Positions 1 to 11,420 of a stretch of 64,000 nt of DNA are shown here, piece after piece. Within the stretch, counting starts at the first letter, position 1. Every line of letters begins with the position of its first letter. Made by a program: the position numbers and the translations under genes. The notes below the pieces were generated by a model. It did no database searches. It was not told where the DNA came from and saw only the letters and a list, made by a program, of their open reading frames with translations. Source of the DNA: Termitomyces sp. T153 (lineage: Eukaryota > Basidiomycota > Agaricomycetes > Agaricales > Lyophyllaceae); contig JACKQL020000016.1 in NCBI GenBank assembly GCA_018296165.2, positions 310,001 to 374,000 of the forward strand. Reading direction: 5' to 3'.

Positions 1-442
1 CTACATTGGAGGTCACTGACTACAACCTAATGACAAAGCAGAGGCCAATGATTATGACATACTGACTAATTGGGTCCAGTAGTAAAAGGATCAATGATCA
101 ACAACAATATACCATGGGCCAAGTATGATATACCCATTAGGCCTAGGAGCTGAGATGGTGAGGGAGTAAGATAGGGCCAGGCAGTCCGGAGGCTAGCTAG
201 TTAGAATGCCAGTCCTCACAAACCAAGTGAGGCTAGGGTGGAGATGGTCTGAGGACCAGTCCTGTTACAGGTGGGTGCTGATATTCTCAGACCTGATTAT
301 GGCATAAAAAGGCCTAATAAGGATGTCTTCTTGGGCCAGATCTTGCCTGATGTGCCAATGCTTGCCTGAAAATGGGGTCCATCTAAAGTACCCTGATCAT
401 GCCTCATTTCAGCTGATCTAGCTTCCAAGATTTTTCCAACAA
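1..442. other. Unannotated repeat-like sequence at the left edge
   Basis: No open frame or recognisable motif. The sequence is CpG-free like the repeats to its right. It lies upstream of the truncated 5' LTR of the first Copia element, so it may belong to an older repeat cut by the window edge. Confidence 0.4.
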
Positions 443-519
443 CCAGTCTATTGCATGATGCTAAGCTATGACATCCTTACTAGGAGTACAGGTCTGTTTC
501 TGCTGCATATAGCCTGCCA
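443..519 (+). repeat. Truncated 5' LTR of Copia-1
   Basis: Matches the distal half of the 3' LTR: both copies carry ACCAGTCTATTGCATG, CATCCTTACTA and GGTCTGTTTCTGCTG in the same order and spacing. The first ~110 bp of the LTR are missing here. Differences between the copies are mostly transitions. Confidence 0.8.
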
Positions 520-524
520 TGAAA

Positions 525-536
525 GGTTATGGGCCC
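525..536 (+). promoter_or_regulatory. Primer-binding site for half-molecule initiator tRNA-Met
   Basis: GGTTATGGGCCC lies a few bases after the 5' LTR. It is complementary to the anticodon arm (GGGCCCAUAACC) of initiator tRNA-Met. Copia elements are known to prime minus-strand synthesis from such an internal half-tRNA, which also fits the integrase-before-RT gene order of this element. Confidence 0.7.
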
Positions 537-665
537 TGGCCCACAGACTTAAACACTGATGATTGATTAGAGATTATCACTCTGTTTATTAAGAAACATC
601 ATATTTTGATAAATCAATCACACTCCTCACATTACTCCAGACTACTCTACAATCATACTCCTATC

Positions 666-1475
666 ATGGACAATGTCAACCAATCTTCTTGATCTTTGAT
701 GCAGAAGCTCAGTGTCATCAAATTTGCAGAATGGGAAAAGGCTATGTATGGTAGACTGATGTCAGTCTGTGGTGCTTGCATCATCACTGGTAGGGAAACT
801 TTACCTTTGCCAAATCCTAATGATGCAGCTATTGCCATCACCATTGCTGCCTACAGTCTCCATAGCAACCAAGCTGCTGAAGAAATCTACCAGTGGCTTG
901 ACAAGGGAAACAAGACCCACATCAATTCCATCTGCAATGATCCTCTCCAAATGTGGGTGAAGCTCAGAGATATCCACTCAAAGTTGGCACTCCAATGCCC
1001 ATTTCAACTCTCTTGGCAACTTCTTCAACATTTGCAAGCATGAGGACAAGTCCTTGGTTGACCTCTGTACCTGAGTCAAAGCTGTGATGCAGCATCTATG
1101 TGCACTCTGCCCTCCTCCCATCACCAAAAACAGTGTAACAAAAGAAACCTACACCCTCAAGATCTTCAATGATGAACTCACATTATGGCAATGCTCCATG
1201 CAATGCCTTGCAAAAAGTTTGGCTCTTTCATTTTGTCAGTCATCATGCTAAATGCTCTCACCAAAGATGCCATCCTCAAGGCTCTCTGCACTGAGGAAAC
1301 CCAATGCCAAGCTGCTCAGGAAGAAGCAGAAGCCACTGCCACCACCAAAGCAATCACCTGTCATTTCTGTGAGGGTTCACACAGGGTGCTAGACTGCCCC
1401 AGCCTCTCATCAGCCCATACTTTCATCAAGAAGGAAGAAGCCACTCCAAATCCACATTTGAAAGTGAAGAAATGA
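666..1475 (+). pseudogene. Copia-1 Gag with zinc knuckle (broken)
   Basis: The N-terminal part, best read from 696 to 1043, resembles Copia Gag: a hydrophobic helical region with Trp-rich positions (EWEKAMYGRL, MWVKLRDIHS). A second readable piece at 1185-1475 ends in a zinc-knuckle-like motif, CHFCEGSHRVLDC (C-x2-C-x3-H-x4-C). The two pieces are in different frames with a stop near 1041. In an active element this protein would build the virus-like particle and package the RNA. It is not functional here. Confidence 0.75.
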
Positions 1476-2049
1476 GGTGGTCTATGTGGTGGAAACTCCA
1501 CCAAGAGTGCTGCTGACAGACAATGGACACATCAAGCTCCAAGTTTGAGGATGGGTGTGACAGGCCAGCTGTGAAAGTGGAAGCCATTGTTTGTTGTTCT
1601 TCACTTTCACATCCTACCCCATCTGATACACTATCAAATACAGACTTGGGCACCATGCATTCTATGGCCCCACACTATGAGTGGTTCTTGTCAAGTTCCT
1701 TCAAGCTCTGAAAAGTACCCATTTGCCTTACCAATGGTGCTATAGTATATAGTCTGCAGGAAAGGGGTCAGTAGTTTTTTGGCCAGAGGGAAAGAAAGGA
1801 AATGAGAAGTCACTCAATGATGTTGTCATTACAGATTTTCTGTTCATACCTGAACTAGCCAATAATCTCCTCTCCATCATGTCCCTTACTGTGCATTATG
1901 GCATGACTGTAACTTTTCATGGCTGCAAAGTGCTCTTCACTGTTCACAATGATCTTGTGTTCACTGCCACCATCAACAAAAGACTCACCTCATACCTCAA
2001 AATTCTCATTTCCTTCCCAACATATCTAGCAAATGTAAGCTATATAGGA

Positions 2050-2700
2050 CATATGTCATTTACAAGAATAGACCAATCCCTTCTTTACTGTAGAATGTGT
2101 CACCTTGCAATGAAGTGCCTTAAGCAGCTGATTAAGGGAGAACTAACAGCCAACCTGCAAATATCCTCTAACATGCCACTTCCACACATTTGTGAGCCTT
2201 GCCTCAAAGGAAAGCAGCACTGCTCCCCCTTTCCTTGAGTAGCAGACATAGCACATGAGGTTCTTGAACATAAATTCAGCAATATGCACAGACCAATGCA
2301 AATTGGCAGTTATCATTCAAACCAACAATGGTGAGTCACTTTTACCAATGACAGTACATGGCAGATAAAAGCATACAATATGTACAGAAAGAGCAACACC
2401 TCCACTACCTTCAAAGATTTTAAGGCACATGTAGAACAGCAGACTGGACATACAATCAAGTGTGTTCATGATGATAAAGGAGGGGAATATATGTCTCAGC
2501 AACACAGTGTTGCTGAGCATCTGAACAGAACAATAGAAGAAGGCATCACCCTCTATGCTTGCAGAAGAAATTCCCAAAAGTTTCTGGACACATGCGCTTA
2601 GCACCTATATACATGTCCACAACTGCTGTCCCACATCAGCCCTCACCAACAACATGACTACATTCAAAGCTTACAAGAAGAGGAAGACTTGAATTGGCCC
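2050..2700 (+). pseudogene. Copia-1 GAG-pre-integrase and integrase remnant
   Basis: At 2090-2238 the frame reads as the pre-integrase zinc-binding region: a His-containing stretch (CHLAMKCLKQL) followed by CEPCLKGKQH, matching the H-H-C-C finger that precedes Copia integrase. Downstream (2240-2700) scraps of the catalytic core follow in shifted frames (FKDFKAHVEQQTGHTIK and the AEHLNRT segment that carries the catalytic Glu region). Several stops interrupt it. It would have inserted the cDNA into the genome. Confidence 0.7.
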
Positions 2701-2989
2701 CCTTTGTGTATTTGGCTGTGTTGCATATGTCCTAATTTATTGCAATAAGAGAAAAGGGACATACAATGTCTGGAATCTTCATTGGCTACCCAGATGACTG
2801 AGTCAGTTGGTGGGTATACATTCTAAAAACCAAGGAAATCATAGTGTCTTGCAATGTCATCTTTGACAAATCCTGATTTTCTGGCCTTGCTCTCTCTAAT
2901 GCTCTGCTGCCACCACCTGCAAGTGCCTTCAACAATCTTCCCAAGTATGGACCATATGAAACCAATGACCCCACACCCACCATTTCTCC

Positions 2990-3700
2990 TCCCTCAGTGT
3001 TTGATGCCAACAAACTGCTTGCACCCATTGAAAGTGACAATGACAAAACAAGATTGGTGGGAGACCATGATGAAAACATTTTGGCAGGGTGGAGGGCTAT
3101 TGGATCATGGCGGGTGTTCAAAGTAAAGCATCTCCCCAACAGAGCAATTGAGCATTTCAAAGCACACATTGTTGCTAAAGGCTTCAGTCAATGTCCACAT
3201 GTGAGCTTTGATGAGACATTTGCTACAGCTTCCCACTGGGCAGCTGTGAGGACTGTACTCACACTTGCAGCCATGTAAGATATGCATTTGGAATTTGTGG
3301 ACATTTTGTCAGCTTTCCTGCATGGCATAATTGATGCTGAGCTTTACATGAAGTTCCTGGCAGGCTCCAGCAAAGAAGTTCTAAACAATGTCCAGTGCAA
3401 GCCCAGTGATGGCAGCATGTGTGCAAAATTAGAAAAGGGACTGTACAGACTAAAGCAAGGTGCCAACCTCTGGAATAGATACTTACACAAGGTCCTCATG
3501 AAGATCAGTTTCTCTCAAATCACCTCTGACCCATGCATATATGTGTATCTCCATGATGGGATATGCATCATTGCTCCTGTTTATGTTGACAATATGATAC
3601 TTGCCTCTAAGTCCTGGCAAGCCATACTCAAAGTTATCTCAGAGCTCTGGGAATACTTCAAGTTGTGGCCTTGGGCCCTACAACTGGCCTCCTCAGTGTA
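2990..3700 (+). pseudogene. Copia-1 reverse transcriptase, active site YVDN
   Basis: The pieces 2997-3278 (FKAHIVAKGFSQ, FATASHWAAVRTVLTLA) and 3282-3701 (LEFVDILSAFLHGIIDAELYMK, AKLEKGLYRLKQGANLWNR, DPCIYVYLHDG) are the finger and palm blocks of Copia RT. A stop separates them near 3278. The catalytic YVDD motif reads YVDN at 3582-3593 (codons GAC AAT). The second Asp, needed for metal binding, is lost, and a single G-to-A change at a former CpG explains it. Confidence 0.88.
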
Positions 3701-3769
3701 GTCATCACTAGGGACTAGCCCAACTATAAGCTCTGGATTGACCAGAGAGCATATGCTGGTGAGATACTG

Positions 3770-4560
3770 TTGCAGTTTAACATGTTGCACTGCAAGGCAG
3801 TCACCACACCTCTTGAGCCCAGTATCTGCCTGTCTAAAGCAGATTCCTCCAAGACACTGGAAGAGGTTGAAAAAATGCAAGCCATACCTTACATCCAAGT
3901 GATGGGCACACTCCTATATCTGGCCATGTGTACACACCCTGATATCACACAGGCTGTTAGCATGATATGCTGCTTCAATGCCTCTCCTGGCCCAAATCAC
4001 TGGAGGGCTGTAAAGCACCTCTTCCAATATATTTGCAGAATGTTTGACTACGGGATCAAGTATTCCCCTAGCACTGCCTCATCCTTGCTGTCCTTGTTAA
4101 TTGTGTTTGCAGATGCTGATCATGGGGGCAGTCTGGACACTGGCCATTCAAACAGAGGTCCATGCTCATGGGTAGCTGGCAGTGCCATAAGCTGGATGTC
4201 AAAATTACAGTCTATAGTCACCCTCTCCACCACAGAGGCAGAGTTTGTTGGCCCAAGCAAAACTGGTCACAAACTCTGCTGGCCACAAAACTTTCCAGCC
4301 AATCTAGGCATGCCACATCCAGCACCACTAGTGCTCAATATTGATAATCAATGAGCAATATCAGTTACAAAACAACCAGAACACATGGGTTGCCTCAAAC
4401 ATCTTGATCAACATTGTCACTGGCTTTGACAGGCCATTTATGACAGAAAGATCTAGCCCATCCCCATCTATATTCCCTGTAAAGATATGGTTGCTGACTT
4501 ACTCACAAAGACTCTTTCATGTGACATGGTTGACTATTTACAATGGAAAATGGGATTAAT
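3770..4560 (+). pseudogene. Copia-1 RNase H and C-terminal tail
   Basis: Readable from 3770 to 4354: YIQVMGTLLYLAMCTHPDI, the HWRAVKHLFQYI segment, FADADHGGS and SWMSKLQSIVTLSTTEAEF are the conserved RNase H blocks of Copia polyproteins. FADADHGGS holds an Asp and TTEAE the catalytic Glu. The C-terminal tail after 4341, which normally guides the end of the polyprotein, is in another frame. A purine-rich tract (AGGTGGGAA) sits just before the 3' LTR. Confidence 0.85.
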
Positions 4561-4616
4561 TAAAGAATTCTCTAGGAGTGAACTTCAGTGACATTGGGCA
4601 CTCCATCAGGTGGGAA

Positions 4617-4806
4617 TGTTGAGATTGTGTATGAAGGGAGTCCCACAACATTACTCACATGACCTTAGAGTATTGTTTTCTGTCTCTGGTGTTCTCATAC
4701 TTTATCCACTAAAGTACAAGTTCACCAGTCTATTGCATGGCACTAAGCTACAACATCCTTACTACGAGTATAGGTCTGTTTCTGCTGTGTATAGCCTGCT
4801 GCAACA
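4617..4806 (+). repeat. 3' LTR of Copia-1
   Basis: 190 bp with inverted termini TGTTG...CAACA, directly after a purine tract. Its second half matches 443-519. Confidence 0.85.
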
Positions 4807-5461
4807 AAGCACTCCAAGTAGAGAAGAGACAAGTCACTAATATGTTGAGTTCTTTTGATATGACAGATGCTGCCAATGTCAACCACCAATCAAATTTAGT
4901 CCATGATTCTACAAAGTATACAAAGGTGTGCATGAAACAAATAGCTATCCACCAGTGAGGCTCCATTAAATCAGATACAGTGGATTTTTCAATGTTAGAT
5001 ATAATTCCATGCCAATTTTTGGGTCTGATATTGGGGGGAGATACATGATGACTGGAGTTGGGGGAATAGTAAAGAACCCCTTGATGGACAAAAGACTTGG
5101 CCAGAAGTCTTATTAATGCTGTAAAAGTCATATTAAGGATGATGAGGGACTGGTAGTAAATTACATGACTTGCCTCTGATCCATTATTACAACTGTAAAC
5201 TAGAGTTTGAAGGTTGATCCTATGTTCCCTGGAGATGAAATTTTTATAGGTAGCAATCTTTAGAAAATGATTTGACTGGGGAATACTGAACCTGTATAAG
5301 AAGTAAAAAGCTAGAGTTGACCAGCATGCAAAGAGGAAGGGAAGAGCTCAGGTGAGCCCAAAACTCCAGGAAAGAGAAGGAAAGCTTGGGTTAACCCAGA
5401 GCTCAAGACATCAAGAATGTAAGATGTACTGACTCAACTTTGACATGAGTAATCTAGTGTC
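4807..5461. other. Spacer without recognisable gene
   Basis: About 650 bp of CpG-poor sequence between Copia-1 and a putative LTR. I see no coding signature or clear repeat family. Confidence 0.4.
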
Positions 5462-6105
5462 TGTTAGGGGACTACCCATGTTGGACCCCAATCTTGTTTG
5501 CCTTATTCAGAGCCTGTCAGGGGATGTCCCATTCCCCCTCTGTCCTGTTCTCTCTCCTTATGGTTTTCCTTTATTCTCCTTTGCTTTCCATATCTGCTGG
5601 TCCCTGTTCTAGCTCTCAGGCTGCACTGGTTCTCTGTCAATAATTCCAACAAGCATTGCCCCCTCCACATGGCCTCTCACCAGACCCCTGGATTGTTTCC
5701 TGCATTCTGGCCTATGGCTCATTTTAGGCCTCCCATTCTTGGACCACAGGTACTTTTGACTAAGGGCTATCTTTTGGTTATATTTGCACATGGTCACATG
5801 CTGGGAGTCTGGAGGTCAAGGCCATTTACAATGGATTTCCATTTGTTGATTAGACTCTGGAATTGGTTGTTGTTGGGTGTTTTTTCCAGAAGCTCTAGAG
5901 TAAATTTTCTGAACACTGGCATTGGGAATCCTTAGACTTGTTCTCTTTGGATCTCCCTCTGCCAGGTGACTAGCTAGAACTCTAGAACTTCTTGTAGATA
6001 CTGAATAGACTTTGGATCTCCCTCTGTCAGTTGTGAGATTGAGCCACAGCCTCCAGAGGTTGCCCTTACAGAGCCCATTTCTCATCTCACAAGTAACCCC
6101 CTACA
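5462..6105 (+). repeat. Putative solo LTR, same family as the Gy3 LTR
   Basis: Begins TGTTAGGGGAC and ends ACCCCCTACA, giving imperfect inverted termini. The stretch around 5690-5880 is clearly similar to 17365-17545 (both contain TGGATTTCCAT and GCTATCTTTTGG). There that sequence directly precedes a Gypsy gag, as an LTR should. No matching target-site duplication was found, so the boundaries are provisional. A 145-codon open frame inside has no coding signature. Confidence 0.5.
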
Positions 6106-6269
6106 TGTTTTCACTTACTCTCCTCACTCCATCTGAAACCCCTCATGCTCAGCAGAAATGCAAGAAATTGGTTCAGACAGACTACTATTACAGATTATAT
6201 AACAGGAAGGAGCACGGGGCAGCAAGAAAGCAAGACTCAAAATCCCCTCACTCCTCCTCCTCCTCTGGA

Positions 6270-8040
6270 ATTCTTCACACCACACTTCTGACCAAATCCA
6301 CCTCCATCTGAGCAACCACAATGGCAAGAACCTCTGGCTGCCTAGGCAACAGTTTCCCTACATCAGTTGCTACCTCCCACCATGCTTCAGGGTCCACCAC
6401 ACTCCTCCGCTGATGTCCTGCTAGCAATTGCCCCATCTGGTGGGATCCCTGCTCCAACTCTAGTGGGAGCTCCCTGGGCATCCATGCCAACCCATCCTGC
6501 ATTGAGGCATAGGCTGCCAATGCTCCATCCAAAAGAATGTGGTGCTGTTGGATCCAATTTAACAATTCTGGGTTAGCAAGATAATAGGAAAAGGGCAGAA
6601 CAACTCACACATCACCCCCCACTGCCCCAAGGCTGCCTCATTGGCCAGCCACTCTTCCTGCTGCCTCACCATCTCTGCCCTGGCCCTCTCTGCCTCCATG
6701 GCCCTTTGTCCCACCTCTGCTATCTGCTCCACCTGTGCCTCCGACTGCACCAGCCATTCCTGCAGACCCTGCACCTCCAACAACTCCTCTGCAATTCTTT
6801 GTGCAGCCCCCTCCAGCTCCCTTTATGCCAGGTCCCAATCCCTCCATGCCTCATCACACTCCCACTGAGTTCCATTGTGATCCTCCATGATCCTCCAGAC
6901 CTCCTCCTTGCACAATGCTAACAACTGAGATAGCACCTCTGCCTGTCACTGCCAAAATGTCTTGGGGACAACAGAATAAGGCATGGGGTCCCTGCCAGAC
7001 CCCCCCATCAAGGCCTCTGATGCAGGGGAATAAACGTGTGGCCCTGGAGGGCCCACCATCAGCTCTTCCCTGCACAGGCATTTGCTGGGCCCTGCCTCCA
7101 GAGAAGGAGGACACCCTCCATTTTCTCTTGTCATGTGTTGTAGGAGCCCCCTCCCTCTGCCCCCTCATGGAGGTCCCACCTTCATCAACTGCCCTGCGCT
7201 ACTTCCGTGCTCCACTCCCAAACCCTGACTGAAAACCTTCTCCTTGTGACCCTCAAGCAACTGCCCTGCCACCCATTCCACATCCCAACCCTGCTCCTAC
7301 ACCATACAGGCAGCATGCCAACTCAGCAAAATTGGACACTTTTCATGCCTTGAGCAACATGGCATGCAAACCAAGGTGTTTTGGTAGAAGCCTGGCATTG
7401 GCTCCTCAAATTTGCAATGCTCACCACAGTGAGCACAGAGAACACACTGAAAAGTCAGATTAGCTCTAAACCCTGCAAACAATACTACAACTCACTGGGG
7501 CTTCTGCTTGACACCATTCTAAAGTTGGGGGACCCTGTGCTCACCCCACTGCCTCCATGAACTGCTCCAGGGTCACGTCTGCCTGAGCCACCTGCAATGC
7601 CTCCAGAACCACTATAATTTACCTGAAGACAAAGTTGGGCCTTAAAGAGTGCCCTGCTGATGCTGAGGCAGGCAGCAGTGGAACCATGCCTTGAGATGAA
7701 GACCCAGAAGGACCAGCTACCATGGCAGACAACTCTGACAAACTTGATCAACCATGATGAAATACAAGGGGACCAATGGCACTTATGACTGCAGTACATG
7801 GCCTGGACATGTCTGTAATCCCAATGACTTTCAGAGTCCTTGGAGGACAGTGAAGAGGAGTAAGCAGAGGGGGATGGGGATGCCACTGGGGAGTATGCAG
7901 ATGACGACATTATGAAAGGTTAGGGAACTCTGGAGTATGTTGACCCTTTTTATGACTTGGAAAGGACTACCTGATGAACAGTGGCCATGCTTCGACTTTG
8001 TTCCCCATGCTGCTGCCACCCACTGCAGTTTGATCAATAT
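6270..8040 (-). pseudogene. Multicopy Cys-motif/coiled-coil gene, copy 1 (decayed)
   Basis: Read from right to left the strand gives a Ser/Pro-rich N-terminal stretch (7910-7490), then a cysteine cluster at 7480-7330 (CVLCAHCGEHC ... CMPC ... C, spacing C-x2-C-x2-C-x2-C followed ~17 residues on by C-x2-C-x6-C), then a Gly/Pro-rich linker (7230-6950), then a long charged amphipathic helix at 6800-6560 (QSEAQVEQIAEVGQRAMEAE, likely coiled coil), and a C-terminal helical part (6565-6275). The pieces lie in shifted frames separated by stops, and short introns are likely. A second locus at 56.6-58.6 kb on the same strand has the same order of parts. The function is unknown. The family looks like a multicopy, transposon-associated gene of basidiomycetes. 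Confidence 0.5.
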
Positions 8041-8122
8041 TACTTGACTTCAATTCCCACACCCCACCAATCCCCAAACTGTGCCCCATGTCTTAAGGGT
8101 CTTGATGCTGAAGAGGGAGTAA

Positions 8123-9154
8123 TGTCATGACCTGCTCCCTAGACCCCCAACATTGTTCTCAGTCCTTCCCAATGCCCTACCAAACTCCCCCAACCCTCAT
8201 CCACCCTCTGGGCCCACTCTGGGTAACTCTGACACTTCTCTGGCAACCCCAACAGCCCCCTGACCAACTCCAATGCCTTCTTCACAGCCATCAACACTTC
8301 TTCTGAGCCTCTGGAACCCTCCCCCACTGTTCCTGACCCCATTATACACCTCCAACTCACTATCCTAGTTTGCCCAACCTGCTCCAAAGTATCATGATGA
8401 CCTCGGAGTGGCCCACATCCCCAAATGATCCCATCAGAATATCACTGCAGCCTGCCCCTTAATCATACCTGACACCTGTCAACTCTGCACAGCTCCATCA
8501 AGCCCTGCCACCCTGCCCACTGTTCTCTGGAGCTGTCCAGTAGTCAGTATATAAGTTGTAGAGTAGCTCCTCATACTCTAGTCTTGATATTACTTGCATT
8601 TACTGGTTTCTTGTGTCTTGTGTTTTGTTCTGTCTCTATTTCTAATTCTAGTCTTGAATCTATTTCTTTTGTGTGTCTCATCTTGTCTTGTCTCCATCTT
8701 GTCTCGATTATCTCTATTTCCTTTGTTTTTCTAAGTTCTTTCCATCTCCAATGTCAGTATGAACTCTGCACATGCAATACAAACCCCAAACATTCTTATA
8801 ACAACTCTGGACTTCACCCTTTGCTTGGCACCAAACCCATTAAGTCTTACTTGATCCCCCCATCAAACTCTGGCTCTGCCCCCATCTCTAGCAAAGCCTC
8901 TGTCTACCCTGCAATCTATTTACATGCTTACAAACTTGTTCCTGATGTCTGCCCAAGCCCAATGTTAATATACTTGGTCTTAGACTTCCCCAGACCACTT
9001 CAGACTTGCTTGGACTGCTTCCCTTAGCTTCCCCTTGCAAGTCTCTCCCCTCCATGCCACCTCCAGAGTGCTAGGTTATAAGTGCAGGACATCACATCTG
9101 CCTAGTAAGGATTTGCCAGTGTAGCTGAGCCCCTGCCATCAGTGGAATCTGACA
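8123..9154 (+). repeat. Solo LTR, family LTR1 (copy A)
   Basis: 1032 bp, begins TGTCATGACC and ends ATCTGACA. It shares with the other LTR1 copies a TATATAAG box at 8548-8555 followed by the GTAGAGTAGC tract, a T-rich CTTG repeat region, and a conserved right end containing CTAGTAAGG and GTAGCTGAGCCCC. CpG-depleted, hence old. Flanking pentamers AGTAA/ATTAG do not convincingly match. Confidence 0.85.
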
Positions 9155-11420
9155 ATTAGTCCAGATTTCAGCAGTAGCTTTAGAGGTTGGCTGCCCCAGG
9201 TTCTTGAAAAGATCCCTGCTTCATTGGGCAAAATCTGCTCTAGAGTGCTAAAGTCTCCACAGGATCAATCCCATTGCAGTGCTGTGTACAGACCATGAGT
9301 TGCTCCTGTCACTGCAGTGAAGGATCTATATGTATCTATCTTGGATGTGTTTCCTTGTCTCATTGGTGTGAGGGCACATAGAAACATACATATGTAGTGT
9401 GTCATACACTACAGCAGAGCATATTTGTGTCATATACTATGGCACAGGTGGAGTCTGTTACACCATAGCAGAACACTCACAATGTAGTGTATGATATGTT
9501 GCCATGAAGAGGATACAATGTGTTGTAATATACCTATACAATAGAATGCTTCACCAGATCATTGAAAAATGAGGATAGAAGTTGAGGAACCATTGCAACA
9601 CAAAGGCCACTTGTATGACTGGGTCCACTGCAAGTAAATTCTGTCTGCCTGCACATGAAATTTTTATCATATGAATAATCAATGTTAATACAGGGTAGGT
9701 AATAAATGGAAGAAGATTATATGTTTTCTTTTTGTCTCTGTGGCTTGCAGTGTCAGCAGTGTCTAATGATCTTCATCTGGCTGTCTACCAGAACTTCTGC
9801 AACAGAAAGCTGTTGATTTTAATCTCAAGCAATGATAATGATTTATAATCTGTGGGAAATTATCTCATGATAGCAGGCTCCATTAGCAGCCCAACCCATT
9901 ACACTGAGCTGTCTACCAGAATGGATCAAGCAGAAAGGATGATATCTGGCAGAAGCAAAAGCTGTGACAGAATAGTAAGCCACTGTCAATAATGGACCTT
10001 CCATTGGATAGTAAGATGCTGTTATAAACAGATCTGTCAGTGGAGAACCATTCATAACACTGGATCCAGCAAGAGCCAGTGCCATCATCAGCCAGAAAGC
10101 TACTCTAATGAAAGAATCCAACACTGACAGATTCTGTCAACATATCAGTATGAGCAAACTGACATGAAGATCCATTTTAAACCTCAAGAATCCATAATGA
10201 ATGAACAGAAACATAACATGATGCCAGATGAACAAACTCAATTGGGAAAAAACATAATATTAGTCAACATGACAGTTTTATGTGCAGGCATCAGAATCTT
10301 TGGAAGGCATGAGGAACTTTAGAAGGCATCAAGATCTTTGGAAGGCAACAAACTTCTTTGGCATGTGCATGTAAATCACCAGAGGCACATGAACTTTTTC
10401 TTGAAAATCTTGACTCTCAAGTCCTCATCTGCTCATTGTTGTCCACCTTACTTCATCTGCTGCCTCCACTATGGTCAGCCAGGCTTTTGCCAACAGCTCT
10501 ATGGCATTGAGAGTTACATGTTGGTCTCTGCTTTCAGAGGTGATTTGTCTCACCTCAAGGGTGGGCTTAGAGGATTGGTTAGCACCCCCACATATTGCAT
10601 ATTTAAAAACCCCATGGAGATGATGTAATAGATGCTGTATGGAACTATGAGTTTCAAGAAATGAAGAAAGAAGTGTGGGAAGACAAACACAGTGCATGGC
10701 AGCATTATTTGGGACAGGGAACAGCAACAGAGAGTGCATTGATGGCTGTATAGAACAGCAGGCAGGGTTATATAGTTTTATTCAGGACAGAGGATGGCAT
10801 GAGAGTGTGTAATGGATGTATAGAATGATTGGTGGGGATACTCCAAGGATACAATATTCTTTTGATGATGTTCTGGCTCTGTTGATAACAATGTCAGAAA
10901 ATTCTCATGATGCATAAATCTGTATTCAATCCAGGCAATCAGAGACATCTCTGATCAAATTGGATTGGATCAAGACCAGATTGAGACCAGATTGTAGTCA
11001 AATTCCAGCCAGGTTTTAATCAGGCCAGATTCATCCTTGGAACCTGGTTGGGATAGGTTGGAACAGGATCCAATCAAGGACCAAACAAGTCCAATCATAA
11101 AGGATTGAAACACCAACATGAAGTTTCTGACAATGGTGATGGGCATCAGAACATAATGGATATTGAGAACATTTCAAGGGATGTTCCAAGAGGAAGTTGC
11201 TAGTGGAGGGCATGAAGAAATACATATACTGGGCATGAGACATGTATGATCTGACAAGATTACATACATATGTTCTTCTAGAGGAAAGTATCTACAAATT
11301 TATTCATTGATATTATTGGTGATGGATAATAGAAAGTTGGAGGCTAGCTAGGCACATCAATGTGGAGGGGCCAAAGATGCCTAATTTACCATGTCTAATT
11401 TGAGGGTAAGTAACTTAGCA
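9155..11420. other. Gene-poor repeat region
   Basis: No coding signature, although a 93-codon open frame exists at 9843-10124 (-). Short degenerate direct repeats are visible: CTTTGGAAGGCA-type units at 10295-10350, and GACCAGATTG units at 10970-11000. CpG-poor. The origin is unrecognised. Confidence 0.4.

Larger units (their letters stand above)
443..4806 (+). mobile_element. Decayed Copia LTR retrotransposon (Copia-1)
   Basis: About 4.4 kb holding, in order, a truncated 5' LTR, a primer-binding site, gag with zinc knuckle, remnants of the protease/GAG-pre-integrase region, integrase, reverse transcriptase, RNase H, a purine-rich tract and a complete 190-bp 3' LTR. This Gag-IN-RT-RH order is diagnostic of Ty1/Copia. 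The reading frame is broken by several stops and frameshifts and CpG is almost absent, so the element is dead. The 5' LTR keeps only its last ~75 bp (443-519), so no target-site duplication can be tested. Confidence 0.9.

Noticed and set aside
5498..5935. 145-codon hydrophobic open frame resembling a membrane protein
   Set aside because: It lies within the putative LTR at 5462-6105 and is not conserved in the related LTR at 17.4 kb.
8118..9159. Target-site duplication for LTR1-A (AGTAA/ATTAG)
   Set aside because: Only three of five bases match, no better than chance.
9843..10124. 93-codon open frame on the minus strand
   Set aside because: No family resemblance. It lies in gene-poor degenerate repeats.
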